This document shows, piece after piece, positions 43,929 to 52,300 of a stretch of DNA of 64,000 nt. Origin of the DNA: Paenibacillus doosanensis (GTDB lineage: Bacteria; Bacillota; Bacilli; Paenibacillales; NBRC-103111). Where the stretch lies: positions 1-64,000 of the forward strand of contig NZ_JANYUY010000034.1 in assembly GCF_025060755.1 (NCBI RefSeq), given 5' to 3'. The notes below the pieces were generated by a model. That model made no database searches, had not been told where the DNA came from, and saw only the letters and a program-made list of their open reading frames with translations. Numbering within the stretch: the first letter of the stretch is position 1; every line of letters begins with the position of its first letter. Position numbers and translations under genes: made by a program.

Positions 43929-46469
43929 TCAATCCAGCAAGGTGACGATGCCTTTGGTGCCGTCCACTCGAATGCGCTGCCCGTCCTGCAACAGATTCGT
44001 CGCATTGTCGATGGCGACGACGGCAGGGATGCCGTATTCCCGGGCTACGATGGCGGCATGGGAGCCGGCGCTTCCGATTTCCGTGACGGCCGCCCCGGCG
44101 ATTTTGAAGAGCGGCGTCCACAGCGGGGCGGTATAAGGAGAGACCAGCACATCTCCTTTTTTCAGCTTCTTAAATTGTGCGGGGTTTTTCACGATACATA
44201 CCGGCCCTTCATACATGCCGCGGCTAGCTGCGCTTCCGCGGATGACGCCCGCGTTGGCGGCATCGTCATCCTGACGCTTCTTCTTGGAAAACACAGGGAA
44301 GGAGCCTGTGGAGATCAGCCAATGTACGCCTTGTTCATGCGCGGCGCATACCCTTGCAAACGCGCCCTTCCGTCTGCCGATGCGCTCGCGTACTTCCAGC
44401 TTGCCCTGCGCCGCATCCCGGAGCTCCTCCAGCAAGAGGAAGAAAATATCGTTAGCTTTATCGATAACCTTGCGCTCCGCAAGCATTTCCCCGAGCTTCA
44501 GCGCGATCCTGTGCAAGCAGCCTGCAAGCTTCTCCAAATAAAATACGCTTTCCTCCCGGATGACGGTGGCCTCTCTCACGGAGTCAAGCAGTTTCAGAAA
44601 CTTCGCGTAGGCCGCAGGCTTCAGGCCGTCGCGGACAAGCTGTTTGGCCGCGTTAAACTCCGCCTCCTGCCGGCGGAAGCTCTCTTCGGGGTCCGGCGCC
44701 GAGGAATCCGCGAGCAGCGCCTCAATCACCTCGTCCATTTTCTCCGGTTCTTCACGCCATGTGGCCGGGGACAGCATGCGTCCCATGCCTAGCGACGGCC
44801 GGTCCCCGTATTCCCGAAGAAATTGCTTCAGCTCCTTATGATACGCCTGACTGTCCTTGCCGTGCAGCCGCGCGGCTTGAGCCATCTTCAGCAGCGCCTG
44901 ATTTTGCAGTGCGGTTCGGAACGGCAATGCCCGCAAGAGGCTGGCGGTAATATCATCCGCGTTGGCTTGACCGGCCGCTTGTTTAACCATGCTCGCAATT
45001 TTCTTCTCGGAGTAGCTGCTCGGCATGGCAATGACGGCAAAACGTTTATACACAAAATGCTGATAGTCTTTTAGGGCTTGCTCGAAAAGATCAACCATTT
45101 GCCGGGCATCGCCGGCATGGTTTAATACGCCGTCGGTTTTTTCGATCCATGCTTGAACTTCGCTCGCGAAATCATACCATGTATATTTGTTTTTGAAAAA
45201 TGAGTTTTTCACCCATGCCGCCGGTAATTTCCACAGCATCGCCGGAGATACGGACAAGCCGGCGAAATGTAAGGCAACCACTCCATTCTCGCGTTCAACA
45301 GGCCGGTCATCCCCCTTCGACGAAAAGCCGGATTCCATAAAGTTTTGATGAACCCCTTTATAAAAATAGCAGAAGCTGGCGAAATCCAGGGGCGCATGCG
45401 GATAAGGGCTATGCTCGATCACGCTTTGCAAACCGAAGGGCTCCTTGGCGCCCTTGTAAATAATCTCGTCCTCGGGCCCCAAAACCTCCAGCTCTACTGC
45501 GGTCGGGGTCATTGCCGTAATCGGTCTTGCCTGCAGCAGATAGATATTGCCTTGAGACAAAGCCCACTCGGTATCGATCGGGCAGCCGTAATGCTGTTCC
45601 ACAAGCTTAGCTAACCCGCTTAGCCGAGTGAGCTCCGTTGGGCCGAGACAGTAGCTTTGACGCTCCGTAAGCGGAACTTCTTCCGTGACCGTTCCATCGC
45701 TTTTCAGCTGGATGCGCAGCTTCTTGGAGCCGAGCGTCCGCTCTTGCACCCGGCCGTCCTTCGTAACGATAAACGTATCCGGTGTGATCAAGCCGCTGAC
45801 CACAGCTTCCCCAAGTCCATAGCCGGCGCTGATCAAAATTTCATCCCGCTTGCCGCTGACGGGGTTGGCTGTAAACATCACGCCCGCGGCTTCGGCCGGA
45901 ATCATAGCTTGAATGACGACGGCAAGAGCGACCTCAAGATGGTCAAAATTCATATTCATCCGATACGTTATCGCCTGCGGCGTCCAGAGACTGGCCCAGC
46001 ATTTTTTTACATGGGCGGATACGGCTTCCTTTCCGTACACGCCTAAATAGGTTTCATGCTGCCCCGCAAAGGAAGCCGTGGGCAAGTCTTCCGCCGTAGC
46101 GCTGGAGCGAACGGCCACGGATAACCCTTCGTTCCCGCCCGCGGCATGGGCCAACTCCCCGTACATTTGCTCCAACTCCGCTTGGACGTCGCGCGGCATA
46201 GCCGCTTCTTCAATCCAGCCCGATATTTCCCGGCTCGCCGCCGCGATGGCATCGATATCCGGCTGCCGCAGCTGCGCAAGCGCCTCCTGAATCCGGCGGG
46301 TCAGCCCGGACGCTTCGAGATGCGCCCGGTAAGCGCGCGTCGTAACGACAAATCCCGGAGGCACCGGAAGACCGGCGCGGATAAGCGTTCCCAGACTCGC
46401 GCCTTTGCCGCCTGCTTCCGGCAGGGCGTCTTCGGACAATTCGTTTAACATCTTCATATACGCTGTCAT
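43929..46469 (-). CDS. PEP synthase / rifampin phosphotransferase-like enzyme
   Basis: An 846-residue three-domain dikinase-like enzyme. The N-terminal ATP-binding domain (about 1-320) has GGKGASLG, the arginine motif VAVRSSATAEDLPTASFAGQ and EWALSQGNIYLLQARPI. A middle domain (about 330-730) replaces the pyruvate domain. The C-terminal swivelling domain has the phospho-histidine His804 (GSAGSHAAIVAREYGIPA). This layout and length fit rifampin phosphotransferases (Rph), and the PEP-synthase-like YvkC of Bacillus. Rph transfers the beta-phosphate of ATP to rifamycins. AAGGAG precedes the ATG at 46469. A MarR-type palindrome lies at 46492 and marR is upstream, so induction by a ligand is likely. 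The true substrate is unproven. Confidence 0.85.
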   Translation of the reverse strand: MTAYMKMLNELSEDALPEAGGKGASLGTLIRAGLPVPPGFVVTTRAYRAHLEASGLTRRIQEALAQLRQPDIDAIAAASREISGWIEEAAMPRDVQAELEQMYGELAHAAGGNEGLSVAVRSSATAEDLPTASFAGQHETYLGVYGKEAVSAHVKKCWASLWTPQAITYRMNMNFDHLEVALAVVIQAMIPAEAAGVMFTANPVSGKRDEILISAGYGLGEAVVSGLITPDTFIVTKDGRVQERTLGSKKLRIQLKSDGTVTEEVPLTERQSYCLGPTELTRLSGLAKLVEQHYGCPIDTEWALSQGNIYLLQARPITAMTPTAVELEVLGPEDEIIYKGAKEPFGLQSVIEHSPYPHAPLDFASFCYFYKGVHQNFMESGFSSKGDDRPVERENGVVALHFAGLSVSPAMLWKLPAAWVKNSFFKNKYTWYDFASEVQAWIEKTDGVLNHAGDARQMVDLFEQALKDYQHFVYKRFAVIAMPSSYSEKKIASMVKQAAGQANADDITASLLRALPFRTALQNQALLKMAQAARLHGKDSQAYHKELKQFLREYGDRPSLGMGRMLSPATWREEPEKMDEVIEALLADSSAPDPEESFRRQEAEFNAAKQLVRDGLKPAAYAKFLKLLDSVREATVIREESVFYLEKLAGCLHRIALKLGEMLAERKVIDKANDIFFLLLEELRDAAQGKLEVRERIGRRKGAFARVCAAHEQGVHWLISTGSFPVFSKKKRQDDDAANAGVIRGSAASRGMYEGPVCIVKNPAQFKKLKKGDVLVSPYTAPLWTPLFKIAGAAVTEIGSAGSHAAIVAREYGIPAVVAIDNATNLLQDGQRIRVDGTKGIVTLLD

Positions 46470-46491
46470 GGTTATAATCTCCTTATGTTTT

Positions 46492-46507
46492 AGGTTGACC
46501 TCTACCT
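46492..46507. promoter_or_regulatory. putative MarR operator before the Rph-like gene
   Basis: AGGTTGACCTCTACCT, an imperfect 16-base palindrome 22 bases before the start codon. It resembles the palindrome in front of marR at 47202. Confidence 0.55.
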
Positions 46508-46549
46508 ATTCCATTAAAAAAACGTATTAGTGAAGCGAACGCTACGTCC

Positions 46550-46718
46550 TCTAGAAGGGGGTGAAAAAGTCCGCTGCGGCGTCCATTTGATCCTCCAATC
46601 GCTGTTGAAAACGGAGTTTTTTCGTTTTTCTGCGGAGAGAATCCGATTTTAAAGGCGAACGCTTACGCTTTTCCAGATTCAAATGGCCCCTCCGTTCTTT
46701 TTTCACCAGGCTTCTAGA
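46550..46718. repeat. 169-bp inverted-repeat element between marR and the Rph-like gene
   Basis: Both ends carry TCTAGAAG in inverted orientation, followed inward by GGTGAAAAA and, further in, CCATTTGA, matching about 40 bases in from each end with gaps. It has no reading frame. The marR stop codon (TAG) lies within the right end. A miniature mobile element or an intergenic repeat family is likely. Confidence 0.65.
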
Positions 46719-47175
46719 AGTTCCCGCTTCGTTCATCTATATTTTTCCATGCTTTGACGAGCAGGTCCAAAAACAGCTTTTTCTCTTCTTCAGTCATTCC
46801 TTTCAGCAGCTGCTGTTCGGTCTCTTCAAATACTTGCTCCATTTCCGATAGCAGCTTCTTGCCCTCCGAAGTGATCTCGATATGAAAAGCGCGGGCGTCG
46901 CCGGCTTTCGTGCTGCGGATAATATATCCTTTGCGCTCCAGGCCGTTGAGCAGATTGGTGATGGTAGGTCCTTTCAGCTGCATGACCTCACCCATATTTT
47001 TTCGGCTGATCTCCTTGCCCATTCGTATGCCGCGGTCAATGATCTCAAGCAGCAGTCCCTGCGGCGAAGTGAGCTGGTATTCCGCCAGTTTTGCGTCGTT
47101 GGTATAGCGCATTTTATGCGCGATCGTTTTGATAAATAAGTCATAGGGGTATTCCCAATCATCTTGATGCGTCAA
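46714..47175 (-). CDS. MarR-family transcriptional regulator
   Basis: A 153-residue dimeric winged-helix regulator. The recognition region reads GEVMQLKGPTITNLLNGLERKGYI, followed by the wing AGDARAFHIEITSEGKKLL. The C-terminal helix serves dimerisation. It probably represses itself and the Rph-like gene, because similar palindromes precede both. The start at 47175 follows GAGGATGATCC. The last codons and the TAG stop lie in the end of the inverted-repeat element at 46550-46718, so the original C-terminus may have been slightly altered. Confidence 0.9.
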   Translation of the reverse strand: MTHQDDWEYPYDLFIKTIAHKMRYTNDAKLAEYQLTSPQGLLLEIIDRGIRMGKEISRKNMGEVMQLKGPTITNLLNGLERKGYIIRSTKAGDARAFHIEITSEGKKLLSEMEQVFEETEQQLLKGMTEEEKKLFLDLLVKAWKNIDERSGNF

Positions 47176-47201
47176 AGCGGATCATCCTCATTTTCTATTA
47201 A

Positions 47202-47217
47202 AGGTAGACGTCTACTT
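47202..47217. promoter_or_regulatory. putative MarR operator before marR
   Basis: AGGTAGACGTCTACTT, a 16-base palindrome with one mismatch, 26 bases before the marR start codon. It lies between marR and the divergent flavoprotein gene and could act on both. Confidence 0.65.
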
Positions 47218-47382
47218 AAATTTATAAATCAATTCAACCGCGCTGTCAACCGCGTTTCCAGCAACTGCTTGAGAACGATTTTCCGTATTATCTTATCTCA
47301 GGCCAAGATCGGCCGGTGCATGACGCCGCCGCAGCTTGGATACCCTAACGGGGATAACAGGCAGGGAAGGGCGGTAATCGGG

Positions 47383-48336
47383 ATGACAGCGCAGACGAAG
47401 TGGGATTGCATTATTATCGGCGGCGGCATAGCGGGGCTGCAGGGAGCGATTCAGCTTGGCAGATACAGGCACAGCACGCTGGTCATCGATAAAGGCACGG
47501 GAAGGTCGACCTTATGCCGGAACTATCATAATGTGCTCGGCTGGCCGGACGGCATATCCGGACCGGAGCTGCGCAGGCTGGGCAGGCTTCAGGCCGAGGC
47601 GCTCGGCGTCCGGTTCGAGCGCGATGAGGCGATCCGGCTCGCATCGAAGGAAGACGGCGGCTTCGTGGTAGAGACGAAGGGGAGCGAACGGTCGTACCAT
47701 GCCGAGACGCTGCTCCTCGCGACGGGGCTTACGGACCGATTCCCGAACCTTCCGGGTCTTGAACGCTGTCTCGGGCTGTCGGTATATGTATGCCCCGATT
47801 GTGACGGCTATGAAGTCAGCGGAAAACAAACGATCGTTATGGGCGCAGGCAGCGCAGGGGCTGCGATGGCGGTAACGCTGTCATACTGGACGGACCGGAT
47901 CGTGTATGTCCGGCATGAGCCTGAGCGGGCGCAAGTGAGCGAGGAGCTGCAGGAGCAGCTGAAGGACAAAGGGATACGAATGATTTCCGTACCGCTTGCG
48001 GAAGTCATCTCGACCGAAGCGGGCGAGTTCCGGGGAGTGAGGCTGGCGGACGGGCAGATCGTAGAAGGAGAGCGCGGGTTTATCGCTTTCGGAGGCAATG
48101 AAGTGCATTCGTCTCTGGCGGCGAAGCTTGGAATCGAACGGCTGGAAAACCGTCATATCGTCACAGACCCCCGGTCCAAAATGACCAATGTGCCGGGGGT
48201 TTGGGCTGCGGGAGATGTCGGCGTGCATTCGGAGCAGGTGACGATTTCGATGGGGGAAGGCTCGCAGGCGGCGATTTGGATTCACAAGGAGCTGTTGAAG
48301 CGGACATCCGCCGCAAGACAAGCTTGCCTAACCTAA
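47383..48336 (+). CDS. thioredoxin reductase-like FAD/NAD(P) oxidoreductase
   Basis: A 317-residue flavoprotein. FAD binding: IIGGGIAGLQGAIQLG near the start and VWAAGDVG near the end. The redox pair is CPDC (VCPDCDGYE) in place of the usual CATC of thioredoxin reductase. The NAD(P)H motif is VMGAGSAGAAMAV. It reduces a disulfide partner that is not encoded nearby. GGGAAGGGCGG precedes the ATG at 47383; the frame is open back to 47164 but that part would cover the marR operator. It is divergent from marR and may share its control. Confidence 0.88.
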   Translation: MTAQTKWDCIIIGGGIAGLQGAIQLGRYRHSTLVIDKGTGRSTLCRNYHNVLGWPDGISGPELRRLGRLQAEALGVRFERDEAIRLASKEDGGFVVETKGSERSYHAETLLLATGLTDRFPNLPGLERCLGLSVYVCPDCDGYEVSGKQTIVMGAGSAGAAMAVTLSYWTDRIVYVRHEPERAQVSEELQEQLKDKGIRMISVPLAEVISTEAGEFRGVRLADGQIVEGERGFIAFGGNEVHSSLAAKLGIERLENRHIVTDPRSKMTNVPGVWAAGDVGVHSEQVTISMGEGSQAAIWIHKELLKRTSAARQACLT

Positions 48337-48419
48337 GGACTAAGGAAGCAGCACCAGGTACAACGCAATGGGATTCCACTGTTTGCGCGCAGGGGGCAGC
48401 GGCGGGAGCGCCTGCACGA

Positions 48420-49292
48420 TCATTTTTCTAATCTGGATATCCATCGGTCTATCGACTCCTCTCCATTGACGAAAATTCGTTTCAGCTTCAATTGGTCTTG
48501 CTCCGGCGTCGTCACTCCTTGCTCGATCGTGAACGCATAGCGGAAATGATGCTCCTTCAGCAGCTTCAGCGTCGTTTGGTTCCATTCTCCGTAAGGATAG
48601 CAGAATACGTCCGCGGTCGTGCCGAGCCGCTCTTCGATCTGCCGCTTGGCTTCGGCGATCTCATTCAACTGATCGTTCGCCTTGAGCAGCGGCAGGTGAG
48701 GATGGGTCATCCCGTGCGGCTGAATATCCCATCCGGCTTCATGCATTTCCTTGACTTGATCCCAGTCCAGAAAATAACCGTCATCCGTCATGCCGGGCGA
48801 CATAAACAATGTGGCGTGAAAATCGAGCTCTTGCAGGAGCGGCAGCGCATGTTCGTAATTGTCGGCGTACCCGTCGTCGAACGTCAGCAGCACCGCCTTG
48901 TCCGGAGCTTCTTCACGTCCCTCCATAATGTCTGCGAACTGCCGCAGCGTAAGCGTAGTATATTCGTTGTCCTTCAAATAGTTCATCTGCGCGGCAAATT
49001 TCTCCGGCGTGATGGTGGCGCGATTGCCAGGATCGACGGTAATGCTGTGATAGTTGAGCACGGGAATGCGCGGCGGCGCGGCAGGCTTCTGCTCCCCGGC
49101 TTTGACGGCGGGGATGCGGTCTTGCAGAAACGCGGCTTCGGACGCCTCGGCACGGGCGGACGGGAGCGGGCACAGCCCGGACAAGCAGAAGAGAAGGAGC
49201 AGCACGGTCAGCAGGCAGCGCGTTCGGAAGGAGGATGGCCCCCCGCGGGCGGTTTCGGCCGGCGGGGCTAAGGATAATACCGGCTTGTTCAT
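48420..49292 (-). CDS. secreted polysaccharide deacetylase (NodB domain)
   Basis: A 290-residue precursor with a signal peptide (about 1-38). The NodB domain (about 90-270) has the catalytic Asp in LTFDDGYADN and the metal histidines in HGMTHPHL. FCYPYGEWN and the closing ERIF-like KLKRIFV are also family blocks. It would remove N-acetyl groups from peptidoglycan or another envelope polymer (CE4). AAAGGAG lies 10 bases before the ATG at 49292, preferred over one at 49313 that overlaps the ribosome site. It has no operon partner. Confidence 0.9.
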   Translation of the reverse strand: MNKPVLSLAPPAETARGGPSSFRTRCLLTVLLLLFCLSGLCPLPSARAEASEAAFLQDRIPAVKAGEQKPAAPPRIPVLNYHSITVDPGNRATITPEKFAAQMNYLKDNEYTTLTLRQFADIMEGREEAPDKAVLLTFDDGYADNYEHALPLLQELDFHATLFMSPGMTDDGYFLDWDQVKEMHEAGWDIQPHGMTHPHLPLLKANDQLNEIAEAKRQIEERLGTTADVFCYPYGEWNQTTLKLLKEHHFRYAFTIEQGVTTPEQDQLKLKRIFVNGEESIDRWISRLEK

Positions 49293-49388
49293 AGACGTTA
49301 GACTCCTTTGCATAGAAATCTAGTACTCTATTTATATCCGGCGCTAGAGGCGAATATGACACTTCATGGGAATTCGCTCGCAGGAAGC

Positions 49389-50309
49389 TTAAGCGTTTGC
49401 CGAGCCGTCCGCGGCCGCCGGGGAAGCCGGCTTCGCGCCTATAGAGGCGGGGAGCCCCTCAACGACTCGGGCATATGTCAAGAGCGCTTCCTCGCCGAGC
49501 GGCGTCAGCCGGTATACGCCGCGGGCGACCCGCTCGAACCAGCGGTAGTAATTTTTTTGCAGAAGATCGGCGGCGTTCTTGATGCCGGTCTGGTCGCGCA
49601 GCAGCCGCGGGCTCATCGGGCCGTTGCGGTGCAGCAGCAGGGCCATATGGAGCGCCTTCTCGCGGTAAGAGGTGACCAGCTTGCGCTGCGTGCTCCCCCC
49701 GACGTTATAATCCGCGCTGCGTTCCTTGAACTCGCGGACGATCCGTTCCGCCGCCCGTTTGTTAGGGCGGGGCAGCGTCAAAGGCCCTTCGGAAGCGGGC
49801 AGCAGCGCCGCCGCGGACGCCGTGCCGGCTGCAGCTTTCTCGACTGCCGCGTAGACCAGTTCAGCGGCCGAGGCCGCCGTCTCCACCGCTTCCAACAGCA
49901 GCGGGCTTGAGGGCGCCGCCGCGTCGGGCAGGCCGTCCTTGAACGCAGCCGGGTGGCATTCCACCTGAACCTGCGGTTTTTTGCGCTTGTAAAATTGTAC
50001 GGTGATCATCCCGATGCCAAGCATCCGGCACAGTCTGCGCAGCTCGGTCCAGCTCGCTCCGTGCGGGGCCCGGCCTTTGCTCGGCAGCTCGAAGGCGACA
50101 TAGACGCTGCGGGTTAAGCGCAGCCTGTCGATACCCTGCAGCAGCAAAGGGATGGAGAAGCTTTTCTTCAATTCCACGATGACCGGAGGCTCGTCTTCGC
50201 GAATCGCGACGAGGTCGCAATGATGCACTTCGCCGCGCACATGATAGCCCTGCTGCTCGAAATAGCTTTTGACCGGCGCGTACAGCTCCGTTTCGGTTTT
50301 GATCGGCAC
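49389..50309 (-). CDS. DUF2161 protein, PD-(D/E)XK nuclease-like (GTG start)
   Basis: A 306-residue protein. The N-terminal 120 residues fit a PD-(D/E)XK fold: CDLVAI (Asp) followed by PPVIVELKKSF (E-x-K), the arrangement of restriction-type nucleases. This matches DUF2161, annotated as a PDDEXK-type phosphodiesterase of unknown role. An Ala/Pro-rich linker (about 122-175) leads to a C-terminal helical domain (about 185-285) with a winged-helix look. The start codon is GTG behind AAAGGAGACC. It is divergent from araM. Confidence 0.8.
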   Translation of the reverse strand: MPIKTETELYAPVKSYFEQQGYHVRGEVHHCDLVAIREDEPPVIVELKKSFSIPLLLQGIDRLRLTRSVYVAFELPSKGRAPHGASWTELRRLCRMLGIGMITVQFYKRKKPQVQVECHPAAFKDGLPDAAAPSSPLLLEAVETAASAAELVYAAVEKAAAGTASAAALLPASEGPLTLPRPNKRAAERIVREFKERSADYNVGGSTQRKLVTSYREKALHMALLLHRNGPMSPRLLRDQTGIKNAADLLQKNYYRWFERVARGVYRLTPLGEEALLTYARVVEGLPASIGAKPASPAAADGSANA

Positions 50310-50553
50310 AGTCTCGGTCTCCTTTATTTAATCGCATCGATATAATAACAATATATATGTATTCTGCGTCCGCGGCGAACGATGCCGGACGGATGAAACG
50401 GCCCCCTTTAGACAGGGAAGCGGCCGCGAGATTTCCAAGCGATCCGCTAGGGATTGGGTGTTCTTTCTGTATCCGCCAACGCAAAGTAATGTAATTATAG
50501 CACAGATTTGGTAGTATAGACTTAAAAGACAAGTAAGGCAAGGGGGAAACCGG

Positions 50554-51903
50554 ATGTTAGAGCAAGCGGGAGAGATTCAGCCGTGGCTGGGCGCCAGCTT
50601 TGTATGCGGCTGCGGACAGGAGCACACGGTGCCGATCCGCAGCGTTGTCATCGAGCGCGGGGCGCTGGCCGCGCTGCCGCCATATGCCGCGGAGCGCGGA
50701 TATAGCGAGCTCCTGATCGTCGCCGACCGCCGCACGATGGAGGCGGCCGGAGAGGAGCTGCTGCAGCGCTGCAAGGCGGCTTCGCTGCAGGCGCAAGCAT
50801 GCGTGCTCGCGGAGGACGAGCGCGGGGAACTGGCCGCCGACGAGCGCGCCATCGTGCAGCTGATGCTGCATATGACGCCCGGCGTGCAGGCGATCGCGGC
50901 CGTAGGCTCGGGCACGATCCACGACATCGTGCGGTTCGTCGCCCACCGGACGGGGCGCGTGTTCCTGTCCGTGCCGACGGCTCCGTCGGTGGACGGCTTC
51001 GCGTCGGTAGGGGCGCCGCTCATTATCGGCGGCTTTAAGCAGACGATTCCGGCCAGCGCGCCGGAAGCTATCTTCGCCGATCTGCAGCTGCTCGCACGGG
51101 CGCCGCAGGCGATGATCGCCGCCGGCTTCGGCGATATGCTGGGCAAGTATACCGCGCTGGCCGATTGGCAGCTCGGCCGGGAGCTGTTCGGCGAGCCGTA
51201 CTGCGAGCTCGCCGCGGAGATGACCCGGCAGGGGCTGGCCCTGTGCATGGACCATGCCGAAGAGATTGCCGCGGGGACGGAGCTCGGCGTGCGCAAGCTG
51301 ATGGAGGGCCTGACGCTGTCGGGCATCTCCATGCTGCTTGTCGGCCACTCGCGCCCGGCCTCGGGTGGAGAGCATCATCTCTCCCATTTCTGGGAGATGC
51401 GGTTTATTCAGCAGCGGCGCCGGGCTCTGCTTCACGGCGCCAAGGTCGGCGTCGCGGCCGTGCAGATGGCCGCGCTGTACGAAGCGGCCGCCGGCCTCAC
51501 GCGGGAGGCGGCCGCCGAAGCCGTCGCCGCGCGGCTGGCGAGCGGCGATGCGCCGAGCGTGGAGCGGATGCGCGCGCAAATCGAGGCCGGCTACGGCACC
51601 ATCGCGCAGCAGGTGCTGGCCGAGAACGGCCTCGGGGCGGCGGCGGACTCCGCCCCGGCGGCATCCGTGCCGGCAGCCTCGCCGGAGCTGCCGCAGCGCA
51701 TTGCGGCGCGTTGGGACGCGATCCGCGAGATCTGCCGCTCCGTGCCGTCGCCGCAGGAGCTGGCGGATGCGCTGCGCCGCGCCGGGGGCCCGGCCGCTGC
51801 GGAGGAGCTCGGCATCGAGCCCGAGCTCCTCGCGGAAAGCCTGCGGGTTGCGAAATATGTGCGCAACCGGTATACGATCATGCGGCTCTGCGAGTGGCTG
51901 TAA
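50554..51903 (+). CDS. araM: sn-glycerol-1-phosphate dehydrogenase
   Basis: A 449-residue dehydrogenase of the AraM/EgsA group, which reduces dihydroxyacetone phosphate to sn-glycerol-1-phosphate. In Bacillus this feeds heptaprenylglyceryl phosphate. Metal and cofactor motifs include AVGSGTIHDIVRF, PTAPSVDGFAS, GFGDMLGKYTALADW and GEHHLSHFWEM. GC content is very high (about 70% by eye) with Ala-rich tracts near the end, above its neighbours. AAGGGGG precedes the ATG at 50554. PcrB, its usual partner, is not nearby. Confidence 0.93.
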   Translation: MLEQAGEIQPWLGASFVCGCGQEHTVPIRSVVIERGALAALPPYAAERGYSELLIVADRRTMEAAGEELLQRCKAASLQAQACVLAEDERGELAADERAIVQLMLHMTPGVQAIAAVGSGTIHDIVRFVAHRTGRVFLSVPTAPSVDGFASVGAPLIIGGFKQTIPASAPEAIFADLQLLARAPQAMIAAGFGDMLGKYTALADWQLGRELFGEPYCELAAEMTRQGLALCMDHAEEIAAGTELGVRKLMEGLTLSGISMLLVGHSRPASGGEHHLSHFWEMRFIQQRRRALLHGAKVGVAAVQMAALYEAAAGLTREAAAEAVAARLASGDAPSVERMRAQIEAGYGTIAQQVLAENGLGAAADSAPAASVPAASPELPQRIAARWDAIREICRSVPSPQELADALRRAGGPAAAEELGIEPELLAESLRVAKYVRNRYTIMRLCEWL

Positions 51904-51968
51904 CGAGCCGCCTGAGCGCAGCGCCGGTTCATGCGCTTTGCGCGTCTTGGCGCATATAGGATCGGTCG

Positions 51969-52001
51969 ATAGCCCTCGCCTGAATGATAGGCGGGGGCTA
52001 T
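51969..52001 (+). terminator. terminator of araM
   Basis: ATAGCCC..CGCC pairs with GGCG..GGGCTAT. The rest of the gene-free stretch 52002-52300 has a GC-rich part and an AT-rich part (52185-52260) that probably holds the prkA promoter, but I cannot assign its sigma factor. Confidence 0.7.
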
Positions 52002-52300
52002 TAATCGCTCGCAGCATCTCGTCCGGATAACGGGCACGGACGGTTTTTTGCGGCAGTGTCTCGTCGTCCGCACGGTTCTTTCGTTCGCGGCGGAACCGGG
52101 GGAAATTCCGTCCGTTTACCGGCCAAGAGGCGTTTTAAAAGCGATCCGCGACGGCTTGTCCTTGAAAACGGCTGCGCCGATGTTTTCTCAATTTGTCTTA
52201 AAATTTCGGTCAACTTATCCCTCCGGCCTGCATAATTATTTAATACACTTCGTTCTTAGATGTTGTGACCGTAAATGCACCGTACGGAGGAGGTTAACTC

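Noticed and set aside
50557-52017. 486-codon minus-strand frame opposite araM
   Set aside because: Arg/His-rich shadow; araM has clear motifs and a ribosome site.
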